64,000 nt of DNA from Orobanche coerulescens (Eukaryota > Streptophyta > Magnoliopsida > Lamiales > Orobanchaceae), in the NCBI GenBank assembly GCA_033398695.1, contig CM065804.1, positions 38,765,501 to 38,829,500 on the forward strand, in the 5' to 3' direction. The stretch's first letter is position 1, and each line of letters begins with the position of its first letter. Of this stretch, positions 32,734 to 43,125 are shown one piece after another. The translations under genes and the position numbers were made by a program. Below the pieces are notes generated by a model that made no database searches, was not told where the DNA came from, and saw nothing but the letters and a program-made list of their open reading frames with translations.

Positions 32734-34298
32734 TTGAACTTTGATCGTCCCGAGCAAATCACTTTAAAATAACCATTCTGAAAAGGGGAACTCAACTGTT
32801 AAAATACCTCAAAGGATCTCTTCGAAAATTTCATCAATTCTCACAAGTAAAATGAGTCGAGTTTTACAAAGTTTTCAAACCTCCGGGGTGCTTCCTTAAA
32901 ATCATAGTCCATACTTGGCAATATAAACCTCACTGGTCAAGTGTATTCGCTCACTCTCAAAGTGATATGGATAAGTATACGCTCGGAACTTATTCAATGA
33001 AATAAGGAACCTCATAGGCTTGCCAATCGTCTTAATCTCTACCACTGTTTTGTGTATGCAAAAAATTTTGTGAATCAAAATGGGCATTACTCGGCTTGAA
33101 ATGTAGGCTTTGGTCCGGCCGGGATATATATGGCTAAAGTAACTTGACTCGAGCAATTTTTAGAATTTAAATCACCATAGTCGCTTTAGAAGCTCAAGCT
33201 TTGAGATTTGCTTCTTTCATCCCCTTAATTATGAACCACTTGTAACAAGCACTATCGGAAGTGAAAAATGCAGCGTCATACCCTCCTTATTGCTCCGATT
33301 TTTTTTTTTTTTTTTTGGCTTGGGTTGTTTTAGGATCCGTTTTACGCGAATGTAAACGATGGGTCACATGAATACACCCGGTTACTAGGATCAAAATATA
33401 CGCAACTACTTCCAAGCATACTCATATCTAAGGGATCCGTTTTACGCGAATGTAAACGATGGGTCACATGAATACACCCGGTTACTAGGTTCCCAAAAAT
33501 AGCGGAGTAATTATTTTCACCAATTCAACACTCCCGACAATATATATGGCACCCAATGTCACCACAATCTTTGCATCCTCGTCAAAAATATTTCTAATTG
33601 TTCAAGTAGGGATCAAAGGATTATAGTAAATGAAAGCTCGATATGTGGTTTAACAATGAAATAGACAATGACCTCAATTGGGTTTATTTAAGAAATGATC
33701 AAATGTCGGGTTGGCCAAAATCGAAGGGTAAAGATCAAAGGCGCCAAAAATCATTTTCACTTAATTTGCACACACACACCAGTGGTTTTAAACAAGATAC
33801 CAAGGCAAGTTCTAGAGTTTTAAATCAAGAATGAAACACTCGACAATGAAACTTGCATTTAAGAAAATGCACGAAGGCTCAATAGCTCACAAGTAGGTTT
33901 GCTCATACTTCCAAGATATTAAAACCACTTATTCAATTTCACACCCGTTTCGATTATCAACAATTTTTTTCCTCAACAAATTATTCTCGATTTGTATATC
34001 AGAACAACGAAATAAATCCCGAGGCATTCCAAAAAAATACACACTTCAAAGTTTTCTTCAAGTTTGCGAAATAAACACACCAAGTAAAAACACACCAAGT
34101 AAAAACACACCACAAATAAGTGCAAAATGTTCAAAACACACGAAAAATAATCAAACAAGCAAAATAAAAAAAAAAATCGAGAGTAATGAAGTATTTCTTG
34201 ACCGACCCCCCCAAACTTGAATTAAAGAATATACGAACGAAGGGGGTATAGTATTTAAAGAAAAGAATTTCATTGGTCAAGAAATACTTACGACCGGT
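32734..34298 (-). other. Athila-2 3' non-coding region
   Basis: Long non-coding DNA after ORF3. It holds the duplicated conserved box, a T run at about 33300-33316, a short AAACACACCAAGTA tandem repeat (about 34074-34112), and a second C6 run (34206-34211) that reads as a polypurine tract on the minus strand. No coding frame is convincing. Confidence 0.6.
33339..33489 (-). repeat. Duplicated conserved box of Athila-2
   Basis: Two near-identical copies at 33339-33389 and 33439-33489 (period 100). The plus strand reads GTTTTACGCGAATGTAAAC, then GGGTCACATGAATACA, then CCGGTTACTAGG. They match the duplicated box of Athila-1 at 19760-19916 at most positions. Confidence 0.88.
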
Positions 34299-34618
34299 TT
34301 ACTGCTCGGGCGGAGGGAAGTGGCCTTGCTGGACATGCCAATCGACCATTCGTCTCACAAGAGACAATATCTGGCGTCGCTCCTCTCTAGACTCCTCTCG
34401 GTCCCGTCTAGCCTCCTCTCGGTAGGCTTCGAATTCCTCCCTCAATGATGGGCGCGATGGGGCACGTCCAATTTCGGCCCGCCTTGACGTCTCGGGCCAA
34501 TCTCTCGTGATTTCTTCCTCTTCTTCTTCACTCTCTTCTTCTTCCTCGTCATCCGGGCCTCTTTCATAAGCCTCCTCCTCCTCCATCCTCTCGGCACTAT
34601 CCTCATCATCCGTAATGC
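34299..34618 (-). pseudogene. Athila-2 ORF3 remnant (acidic, coiled-coil C-terminus)
   Basis: The open frame is very rich in Glu/Asp (DDEEEEESEEEEEE), followed by an Arg/Glu-rich helix (YREEARRDREESREERRQ). The helix resembles the C-terminal coiled coil of Athila-1 ORF3. The N-terminal domain seen in Athila-1 is missing, so this is probably an internal deletion. The internal TATA-like site lies about 250 bases upstream. Confidence 0.55.
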
Positions 34619-34856
34619 GCCTAGGTCAAACGTTTCAAATTAAACCCTGGTCCAAATTCGTCCGAGTTGCTCCTTAGATGAGTGAAATTGGTTGAAAGAT
34701 GATGATTATATAGTTGATTCTTGTATCTCTTCTTGATTTTGCATAAAATTTCTTTAAAAACGAAGAGAAAAATCGATACTGCAACAGCTAGTGTTCGCAG
34801 GTTTCGCAGGGAGGAAGAAAGATAAAAGTTGGAGAAGATAAAATTGGGGAAACGGC

Positions 34857-35110
34857 CGTGTTTCCGTTTTATACTGACCGACTGACACGACCGTGTTGAA
34901 TATGACACGGTCGTGTCGTGCTGTGCAGAATAACTCAAAACCTTCTGTCGGCCGACTCGGCCGTGTCCTACGACACGGTCGTGTCGTACTATCGCGGAAA
35001 TCCAACTCTTGCTGTATTGAGGCCCGACCGTGTCGTCCTGTTCGAAATAATCAAATTCTCACTGTTTTGAGGCCCGGCCGTGTCCTGTGGCAACTCGGCC
35101 GTGTCCTTCC
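34857..35110 (-). promoter_or_regulatory. Internal promoter-like region of Athila-2
   Basis: The LTR-type GGCCGTGTC/GACACGG motif recurs here at least eight times, with two full hairpins (about 34893-34919 and 34967-34995). A TATA-like GTATAAAAC on the minus strand (34866-34874) lies at the downstream edge, ahead of the ORF3 remnant. The layout matches the LTR: palindromes first, then TATA. Confidence 0.55.
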
Positions 35111-35316
35111 TCTCCAGATTATTAGTTTCTGAAAACGTACTGGTTTCCTGCAATTTTAATACCCACAGTTGAACCGGTCAGTTTTGAATCGAATAAAAAC
35201 AAACAAGGAAAATAAATGCGAAAAACAAAAGACAAAAAAAAAAATCTAACTAAAACGTTGGGTTGCCTCCCAAGTAGCGCTTTTTTATAGTCATTAGCTC
35301 GACTTCTTCCCACTGC

Positions 35317-36650
35317 TCAAGCTTCAACGTCGTGCACCTCTATGCACTCGAACGCATTGATTTCTTCGGTTCGTCCGAAATACGGCTTCACTCTATGCCC
35401 ATTTACTTTAAAATGCTCGTTCTTCCGAGGATCAAGAAGTTCAACCGCTCCGTGCGGCCATACTTTAACGACTTTGAACGGTCCGCCCCATCGCGATACC
35501 AATTTTCCGGGCATAAGTTTGAGACGGGAGTTATGTAGCAAAACATCCATACCGGGTTCGAGAGATTTACGAACGATACGCTTATCATGATACCGTTTCG
35601 TCCGTTCTTTGTAGAGTTTAGCGTTTTCGTACGCCTCATATCGCATCTCATCAAGCTCGTTTAAATGCAAAAGTCGTTCCTCGCCCGCCTTTTCTTGATC
35701 TAAATTGAGCGCTTTGATTGCCCAATACGCCTTGTGTTCTAGCTCAACGGGTAGATGACATGCTTTCCCAAATACTAGGCGATACGGACTCATTCCGATT
35801 GGAGTTTTGTAGGCCATGCGGTATGCCCATAAAGCGTCATTCAACTTTAATGCCCAGTCTTTTCTTGTTGGTTTCACCGTCTTTTCGAGCACTGCCTTTA
35901 TTTGTCGATTGCTTACTTCTACTTGCCCGGAAGTTTGTGGATGATACTGTTGCGACCTTATGCATCACATTGTACTTCTTAAGCAAGCCTGCAAGTTGTT
36001 TATTGCAAAAATGCGTGCCTCTGTCGTGATTACGGCCCTAGGCGTCCCGAACCTGCAAAAATCACATCCCTAAAAAATTGCAAACCACGTTAGCATCGTT
36101 AGTTCGGGTTGGAATTGCTTCCACCCATTTAGAGACGTAGTCTCTGAACTAGAATATACTCAAAACCATGGGAAATTGGAAAAGGACCCATAAAATCCAC
36201 TCCCAAACATCGAAAAGTTCCACAACGAGGTTGTTTGTCAACGGCATCTCATTCCTTTTGCTTATATTCCCGTTCGTTGACAACGATCGCAACTCTTGCA
36301 ATGGAAATAGGCATCCTTAAACAATGTTGGCGGTAGAATCCCGATTGAAGGACCTTGTGAGCCGTTTTCTTTACGCTAAAATGTCCCCCACGGTGCAACT
36401 CATGGCAAAATAACAATATGCTCGTGCTCTTCCTCCGGACACAACGTCGGAATATCTAATCGGGCCCACTGAATAAATAGGGCTCGTCCCAAAAGTAATG
36501 CTGCACATGGAAGCGAACCTCTTCTTCCCTTGATAGGTTAAGTCGGGCCGCAAAACACCACTAACAATGTAATTGACAATATCGGCATACCAAGGTGTCC
36601 TTGTTACATCGAATAATTGCTCATCGGGAAAGTTTCAACAATTGGCAAAT
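35317..36650 (-). pseudogene. Athila-2 integrase
   Basis: The C-terminal half is open (35892-35317): [41 protein letters not shown] and the [18 protein letters not shown] region typical of Athila integrases. Upstream the core and zinc-binding parts (about 35900-36650) are split by shifts; catalytic motifs are only partly readable. No chromodomain follows. 36651-36870 is degraded sequence linking to RNase H. Confidence 0.85.
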
Positions 36651-36870
36651 GATTATCAAGCTTAAAATTATCACCCTCGGTTAGCCTAGATAGATGGTCA
36701 CCACTACGTTTTCCGACCCCTTTTTATCTTTGAATTCCAAATCAAATTCTTGCGAAAAGAACCCACCGAATCAATCTTGGTTTTGCATCGGATTTTTAGT
36801 AAATATTTCAATGCGGCGTGATCCGTATGCACAATCACCTTTGAGCCAACCAAGTAGGATCGAAATTTGT

Positions 36871-38130
36871 CTAAAGAAAATACAACGGATAAAAATTCTT
36901 TTCGGTGGTGGTGTAATTGCTTTGAGCTTCATCGAGCGTTTTACTCGCATAGTAAATCACGTGGAAGAATTTATTCACTCTTTGCCCCAAAACGGCACCT
37001 ATAGCAAAGTCGGATGCATCACACATAATTTCAAAAGGAGAGACCAATCGGGAGCGACAACAATCGGTGTTGAAGTTAACTTTTCTTTCAAAGCGTTGAA
37101 ACCGACTAAACATTCCTCGGTAAAATCAAATTTAGCATCTTTGCACAAAGGTTACTCAAAGGGCGGGCAATTTTCGAAAAATCTTTAATAAAACGCCTAT
37201 AAAACCCGGCATGCCCTAAAAGCTTGAACCTCTTTGACACAAGAAGGTGGAGGTAATTTAACAATCAAATCGACTTTAGCCTTATCAACCTCCATTCCTT
37301 TATTGGAAACCATATGACCTAGAACAAGACCTTGTTTTACCATAAAATGACTCTTTTCCCAACTAAGTGTAAGATTACACTCAATACATCGTTCTAGCAC
37401 AATAGTCAAATTATTTAAACAATCATCGAAAGTGGTTCCAAATACGGAGAAGTCGTCCATGAATACCTCGATGGATCTTTCTAACAAGTCGGAGAATATA
37501 GATAGCATGCACCTTTGAAAAGTAGCGGGGCATTGCAAAGACCAAACGGCATCCTCCTAAAGGCAAAAGTGCCAAAAGGGCAAGTGAAAGTGGTCTTCTC
37601 TTGATCTTCCGAGCAATAGGAATTTGATAGAAACACGAAAGACCATCTAGAAAAGCATTAATAATCATGCCCATAAACGTTCCAACATTTGATCAATGAA
37701 AGGTAGAGGAAAATGATCCTTTTTTGTTACGGCATTTAATTTCCGGTAATCAATGCACATCCTCCAACCGGTTACCGTTCTAGTGGGCACCAATTCATTT
37801 TTATCGTTACGAACCACCGTTATTCTAGATTTCTTAGGCACTACATGCACAGGACTCACCCACTTCGTCTGATATCGGGTAGATGACTCCGACATCTAGC
37901 AATTTTAAAACTTCCTTTTTCACAACTTCCTGCATGTTCGGATTCAAACGCCTTTGAGGTTGCCTAACCGGTTTAACATTTTCCTCAAGAATTATTTTAT
38001 GCATGCACCTAACCGGACTTATTCCCTTGATATCGGAAATACTCCACCCAATCGCTTCTTTTAACTTAGTTAGAACTTCTACTAATTTGTTTTCTTGCAA
38101 AGGAGTTAATTCGGAAGAGACAATTACTGG
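36871..38130 (-). pseudogene. Athila-2 reverse transcriptase and RNase H
   Basis: Segments read on the minus strand: the IGWSISDIKGISP lead-in and RRLNPNMQEVVKKEV (38100-37834), [12 protein letters not shown] and [13 protein letters not shown] (37895-37665), the catalytic FMDDFSVFG (a YVDD variant used by Athila) within 37538-37197, then RNase H CDASDFAIGAVLGQR (37113-36871). Shifts near 37850, 37670, 37550, 37200 and others break it. Confidence 0.9.
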
Positions 38131-38148
38131 GTATGTGTCACTTTTGCC

Positions 38149-40590
38149 TCAGAAAACATATTTAAGATGTGTCGGAAGTTCTTTCAATTCGAGTTGGGGT
38201 GGGGTGATTTCAACGGGCTCCTCAAATTTTAATTCCAACGGTATCTTAAAACCGTCAACTTCATCAATTATTTCGGAATTATCTAATAACGCAACATATC
38301 TTTCAATTTCTAGATTATTAAGCCCCATATCATGCTCAACGGTTAGAGCATCATGCAACGTGTCACCTACATCATCATGAAAATATATATCATCAACCAA
38401 AGAATCAATGCAATCAACAAAATTCACATCATGGGAAGCATAAATATGAGAAGGGATAGGAGATGAACCGAACACGTTGATTTCCACGGTTTCGCCCAAG
38501 ACGGTCATGGTGACCTTTCCTTCATAAACATCGACGATTGTTTTTGTTGTACGCATGAACGGCCGTCCTAGAAGTATTGTCCCTTCATTTTCGCTTGTCC
38601 CGAAATCGCTCATCTCCAAGATAACAAAATCGGCCGGAATCACCAACTTGTCCACTTGCACTAATAGGTCTTCAATGACTCCTTTGGGGTATTTCACTGA
38701 CCTATCCGCCATTTGAAGAGTCATTCTTGTTGGTTTGATTCCCCCGAGTCCAAGCCTCAAATAGGTCGAGTATGGCATGAGATTCACACTTGCCCCCAAA
38801 TCTAGCATCCCACGAGCAACTCTCTTGTCTCCCATAGTAATGTCGATCATAAAACTTCCGGGATCACCTTTCTTTTGACCCCTTGCCTCTACCTCGTAGA
38901 ACACCACTTTCTCGTTCCCATTGTATCTTCTTTTGTTGGAGGTCAACTCTTTGAAAAATTTTGTATAAGCGGGAATGTTCTTCACAACATCCAAAAGAGG
39001 TAAGTTGACATGAACCTTCGAAAGCATGTCGTAGATTTTGGAAAATTGCTCATCTTGCTTTGCTTTTCTCAGACGGCTCGGGAAAGGAATTGGTGGCTTA
39101 TATGGTTGAGCGGATTTGTGAAGCTTGGAAGTTGAAGTTGCTTCGTCTATTTTCTCTTCTTGATTTCCCAACTCGTCTTCTTTGTCATCGCCTCTTTCTT
39201 TTACTTCGGAATTAACTTCTTTATTAATCACTTTACCACTTCGGAGAGTGGTAATGGCTTGAGCTTGCTCGGGTTGACTCGGTAGTTTACCCCTTTCTTG
39301 TCTATGTGCCTCGGTAGCAAGTTGCCCAATTTGGACCTCCATTTTCTTCATCGAAGCTTCTAAAGATTCGAACCTTTTATTGTTCTCCTCTCGGTTTTCC
39401 TTGCTCTCCTTAATGAATGCCGCTATACTCTCCTCGAGAGAGTTCCTTTGTTGTGGAGGTGGTTCACTTCGCGTTGGTTGTTGGGCTCGGTTTCCTCCGT
39501 TGTATTGAGCTTGGGCGTTTGTGTCATATGGAACCGGGTTGTTGTTTCTCCATGAGAAATTCGGATGGTTTCTTAGCCCAGGATGATAAGTATTTGGGAG
39601 AGGTACATTTCTTGCGTTTCCGCCATAATTATTTCTCCTCTCTTCCCATTCGGGCCTTCCCGTGCTTTGCCCCATAGCCCAATTAACTTGTTCGGTTTGT
39701 TCTCCCGGAAAAGTATGAGGGCATGCATTGGCATCATGTCCGGGTGCTCCGCAAATCTCGCAAATTCGTGAGCTAGAAGGTTTATTTTTAGTCTTGAGTT
39801 GTCTTATTTCATTTGTCAATTCATCGATTTTAGATTGCATCTCGTCCTTCTCGCTCACTTGGTGCACGGCTCCCCTACGAACACGTACACTTTTTTGTTG
39901 AGAATTTGCTCCCAATGTTTCATACACGTCATATGCTTGTCTCTCCGTCAAACCCCAAAACGAACCACCGGCTGCATTATCTACCGCTCCTTGGCAATAT
40001 TGAGTCAATCCGTCATAGAAGAATTGATTGAGTAGCTGAAGCGGATAGTGATGGTGTGGGCATTGAATGAGTAGCATTTTGAATCGGTCCCATGCTTCGT
40101 GAAATGCCTCTCCGTCTTGTTGTCCGAAAGTTGAGATTTGAGTTCTCAATTGCGTCTTCTTTGAATGGGAGAAGTACTTGGTAATGAATTTATCGTAAAC
40201 TTCATCCCATGTTCTTAGCGATCCGGGCGCCAAAGTCATCAACCATTGTTTCGCCCCGTCCTTGAGTGTATAAGGGAAACACTTCATTCGTAGTTGATCC
40301 TCGCTCAACCCATTCAATGGGAAGTTGTCAATCGCCACATAGAAATCTCGGATGAATGATAACGGATCCTCTCGTGCTAATCCGTGAAATGAGGGCAATT
40401 GCTCGATGTGAAATCCGCTTATGTGGTAGTTCCTTGCGGCTGGTGCTAATCGGATGCATGAAATGGCGGTGTTCACTACGGGCTTTGCATAGTCCCTCAT
40501 AAGATGTTCGACCGGAGGTTGTTGCGGCATGTTATAGTTCGCCTCCATCCCATATTGAGGTCCGGGATAATAATTCGCTCCATATTGCAT
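38149..40590 (-). CDS. Athila-2 Gag-protease (long open frame)
   Basis: An 813-residue open frame, the best preserved in the window. The Gag core includes CFPYTLKDGAKQWL and FHEAWDRFKMLL. A zinc knuckle CEICGAPGHDANAC follows near residues 275-288, then a Glu/Lys-rich linker and the protease with MLDLGASVNLMPYS (DLG for the usual DSG/DTG, normal in Athila) and GTILLGRPFMRT. The true Gag start is probably the frame at 40903-40706, separated by a stop/shift. The frame ends just before RT, and the junction is damaged near 38140. Confidence 0.85.
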   Translation of the reverse strand: MQYGANYYPGPQYGMEANYNMPQQPPVEHLMRDYAKPVVNTAISCIRLAPAARNYHISGFHIEQLPSFHGLAREDPLSFIRDFYVAIDNFPLNGLSEDQLRMKCFPYTLKDGAKQWLMTLAPGSLRTWDEVYDKFITKYFSHSKKTQLRTQISTFGQQDGEAFHEAWDRFKMLLIQCPHHHYPLQLLNQFFYDGLTQYCQGAVDNAAGGSFWGLTERQAYDVYETLGANSQQKSVRVRRGAVHQVSEKDEMQSKIDELTNEIRQLKTKNKPSSSRICEICGAPGHDANACPHTFPGEQTEQVNWAMGQSTGRPEWEERRNNYGGNARNVPLPNTYHPGLRNHPNFSWRNNNPVPYDTNAQAQYNGGNRAQQPTRSEPPPQQRNSLEESIAAFIKESKENREENNKRFESLEASMKKMEVQIGQLATEAHRQERGKLPSQPEQAQAITTLRSGKVINKEVNSEVKERGDDKEDELGNQEEKIDEATSTSKLHKSAQPYKPPIPFPSRLRKAKQDEQFSKIYDMLSKVHVNLPLLDVVKNIPAYTKFFKELTSNKRRYNGNEKVVFYEVEARGQKKGDPGSFMIDITMGDKRVARGMLDLGASVNLMPYSTYLRLGLGGIKPTRMTLQMADRSVKYPKGVIEDLLVQVDKLVIPADFVILEMSDFGTSENEGTILLGRPFMRTTKTIVDVYEGKVTMTVLGETVEINVFGSSPIPSHIYASHDVNFVDCIDSLVDDIYFHDDVGDTLHDALTVEHDMGLNNLEIERYVALLDNSEIIDEVDGFKIPLELKFEEPVEITPPQLELKELPTHLKYVF

Positions 40591-40705
40591 TCCGACGGGT
40601 GGTTGTCTCGGATAAAAGTACCTCCCTTGTTGAGCTTCCGGTATCCCTTGATTGCGCCCAACATTATCATATCTCGGAAACCTTGGTTGTGAATTTCTTC
40701 CTCAT

Positions 40706-40903
40706 CTATATTTTGTGCAACATTCTCAACCCTTGGTTGTGAGTGTTTTCTTCTTGGATCAAAAGTCGCTCTTCAAGGTCCGGATTCACCTCATCGTTTG
40801 CCATTGATGTTGTGGCCATTATTTTTGGTGCTCTAATTCTTTGAACTTCGTCTATCGGTGGAAGAATCGGGTTACCCAACGATCTCCTACCAAGCATAAA
40901 CAA
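40706..40903 (-). pseudogene. Athila-2 Gag N-terminus
   Basis: A 65-codon frame beginning MFMLGRRSLGNP, upstream of and in a different frame from the main Gag-protease ORF. Athila Gags commonly start with a similar short region. A frameshift or stop between 40590 and 40706 separates them. The leader from here to 41017 contains the primer-binding site. Confidence 0.6.
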
Positions 40904-40993
40904 AGGAAGTAAGAGCGAATTTTATCGAAATAGTATTGATCAAGAATAGCAATTCAACTATCATTAAAACAAGATTAAAAATTAAACGCCAAT

Positions 40994-41011
40994 TCCCCGG
41001 CAACGGCGCCA
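40994..41011 (-). other. Primer-binding site of Athila-2 (tRNA-Asp type)
   Basis: The minus strand reads TGGCGCCGTTGCCGGGGA six bases inside the right LTR. This exact Athila primer site shows that the right LTR is a normally oriented 5' LTR. Confidence 0.88.
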
Positions 41012-41017
41012 AAAACT

Positions 41018-42841
41018 TGATGGATTCAAATTAAATACTCGCAAGTGTACAAATCGCTCTTGTAGTAAGCGGCAAGTAACTCAGAGTCGATCTCTCGAGG
41101 AATTGGAAACGGTTTAAAATTCGATAATGTTCGGCAAATAGTCGAATGAACAAAAGTAAATTAAATTAAAATACATCATTGGTTGATTATGATTACAATT
41201 ACTAATGCACAAAATTTAAATTGAACTAAGTGATAACAACACCAATTTGATAGTCGGATAAATGAGAGATAACAATAATGAGATTAATATGGGAATTTAG
41301 AGTCACCGACACACACGTAATCAATTATTAGTTCCGATACTCAAATAAATAAGGTTAGGAATTATCGATTGCTCACGATTAAAAGAAATCCGTTTGATGG
41401 CGGAGATTCTAAAAATCACGATTGTTCTCAACGAAAATTAAGGGATACTCTTTTGATGGGGACGAAACCCTAGCTAACAATCAATTAACCGACTACTTTT
41501 GATGAGGTAAATCGTTAAAAGATCGCGCGAAAAATCTCGAGAACATTCACAATCGTTTCTTTCGGGTCGTTTGATGGCGAACACCGATAAAAACCCTCGA
41601 TTCGAATAATAATAACAACAATGAAAAAGGTTTGATGATCTAATTCAAAAGTTCTTAAACGAAGAACGAACAAGAGGAACAATCCCAAACTTTTATCCGG
41701 AAAATCAAAAGGAACTAACAATAAAAAACATGTGTGTGGATATATCTAAAAACCCATATGAAGTGTTTAGCCACACATGATTAATTCAACAACAATAATG
41801 GAAATTAAAGAACAAAACATGGTAAAAACTTCCCTTGTAAATGCCGAAATCGAATTCCCGATGAAGGTTTGATGATCTTCTTACAAGAACTCACAACAAA
41901 TTTATACAAGGAATTATTATATCTCACAAAAGTATTTTTCTCACTCCAAGAACACACAAGGAAGATGATGAAAATCTCTCTCTTTCCCACTCTTTTGGTG
42001 TTTTTCCTCCCTAATCTTGTGTTTTTCCACAAAATATCTTCTTCACAAGACAAGCACACCTCTCAAGGGGTCACTCCACTTTGTTTTATAGCCAAAAAAT
42101 CAAGACAAAGGCTTAAAAGTATGCAAAAATGTCAAGGAAAGTGACATGAACCAAAAAGTGGCACGGCCCGTGTCCTGGGACACGGCCGTGTCGCACTACG
42201 CTGAATAACGAAAAAGGTAACTGTCTTGAGACTCAGCCGTGTCCCATGACACGTCCGTGTTGTGCTGCACCAGGAAGTGTAAATGGCCGATAGTGACTCG
42301 GCCGTGTCCCAAAAGGCACGGTCGAGTCGTTCCCTTTCGGAAAATAAGATTCTTGCTGGAATGAGACCCGGTCGTGTCCTGTGACACGGCTGAGTTACCT
42401 GATGTGGCTCGAGTCGCCTGGTGGAGCCTAGTTGAGTCGCCTGGTGCAGCCAAGTCCGGTTTTTGGTCTTCTTCAGCTAGATCCTTCGTTCTTGTATCAA
42501 TTCACCTCGGATTTTAGCATATGATATACCGTTTCGAAGCTAATTTCACGAGGAATTTATATCAAAGGAGGATACATCTCGATTCGGAGTGGAGATTCTG
42601 GGATTTAGGAGATTTGACCGATACTACTTAAATCTTTCGTCGTTTTAGGCCCCGTTTTAGCTTTTGATCGTCATAGACTCCAATATTAGCTATGAAAGCG
42701 CATATTTCACCACAATCTTCGCTTGGCTACCTATAAATTAAAAACACACATACCACGCATAAAAGAGAACAAAAATACTAAAAAGCAAACAAAAACACGA
42801 CTAGAAAGAACAGAATGAGTCGATCAAGAATCGACTCATCA
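41018..42841 (-). repeat. Athila-2 right (5') LTR, normal orientation
   Basis: 1824 bp, plus strand TGATGGATTC to CGACTCATCA. On the minus strand it carries the four U3 hairpins, then the TATA box (42084-42090), then R/U5 to the primer-binding site. Translated comparison with the left copy shows very few differences, so the insertion is comparatively young. Confidence 0.93.
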
Positions 42842-43125
42842 CTAGTTGATTACTCAACTAAGTCCTCAGGGGAAGAGAGATTCCAACAGCTGAGATACCT
42901 GTTGTGATCTCCAACCCAGCTGAAACTCCCACTAACGAACCAGCAGCTTAGTCTACCAAGTTGGCCTTGGTAGAAGAATAGGAAGAAGACAATCTCATCC
43001 CTGCAACACCACTCCTTGAGCTCCCCAGCATTCCTGAGGAAGTTAATGTTGCAGAAGAACAAGTCATTGAGGAAGCTGACATACATTACAGATTCAATCT
43101 CAAGGACAAGAACCTAAAGGAAATA
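42842..43125 (+). pseudogene. SIRE-like extra ORF, continuation
   Basis: After the CTAGT duplication the reading frame left at 30892 resumes without a stop for a short way, then continues as acidic, Pro/Glu-rich coding-like sequence (EEDNLIPATPLLELPS) to the Tork insertion at 43126. Scattered stops are present. Confidence 0.55.

Larger units (their letters stand above)
30898..42841 (-). mobile_element. Athila-2: Athila Ty3/gypsy element with LTRs in inverted orientation
   Basis: The interior is minus-strand: tRNA-Asp-type primer site at 40994-41011, Gag-protease, RT-RNase H, integrase, remnant ORF3, polypurine tract at 32721-32733. The right LTR (41018-42841) is in normal orientation. The left LTR (30898-32720) is its reverse complement rather than a direct copy. 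Outer flanks carry identical duplications CTAGT (30893-30897, 42842-42846), so this is one insertion. Pol is frameshifted in several places. It interrupts the extra ORF of the SIRE-like element. Confidence 0.93.
13161..43125 (+). mobile_element. SIRE-like Ty1/copia element, oldest layer, split by later insertions
   Basis: Copia pol pieces on the plus strand resume after each insertion. Protease end and pre-integrase lie at 13186-13788, integrase from 27035, RT near 28140-28760, RNase H to 29573, an extra ORF from 29810 to 30892, and more of that ORF at 42847-43125. The hAT, Athila-2 and Tork elements interrupt it, each with matching target duplications. The RNase H signature (CCAQILWI) and the extra ORF after RNase H suggest the SIRE/Maximus lineage. 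Neither LTR is seen; the 5' part lies left of the long LTR, and sequence after 56109 may hold the 3' remainder. Confidence 0.75.

Noticed and set aside
31286..42453. Matching 85-codon frames on opposite strands as duplicated genes
   Set aside because: They are LTR sequence crossing the hairpin array; useful only as proof of LTR inversion.
30898..42841. Two separate Athila insertions in opposite orientation
   Set aside because: Only one CTAGT duplication pair exists at the outer borders, the interior is one continuous minus-strand element, and no second primer site or second interior is present.
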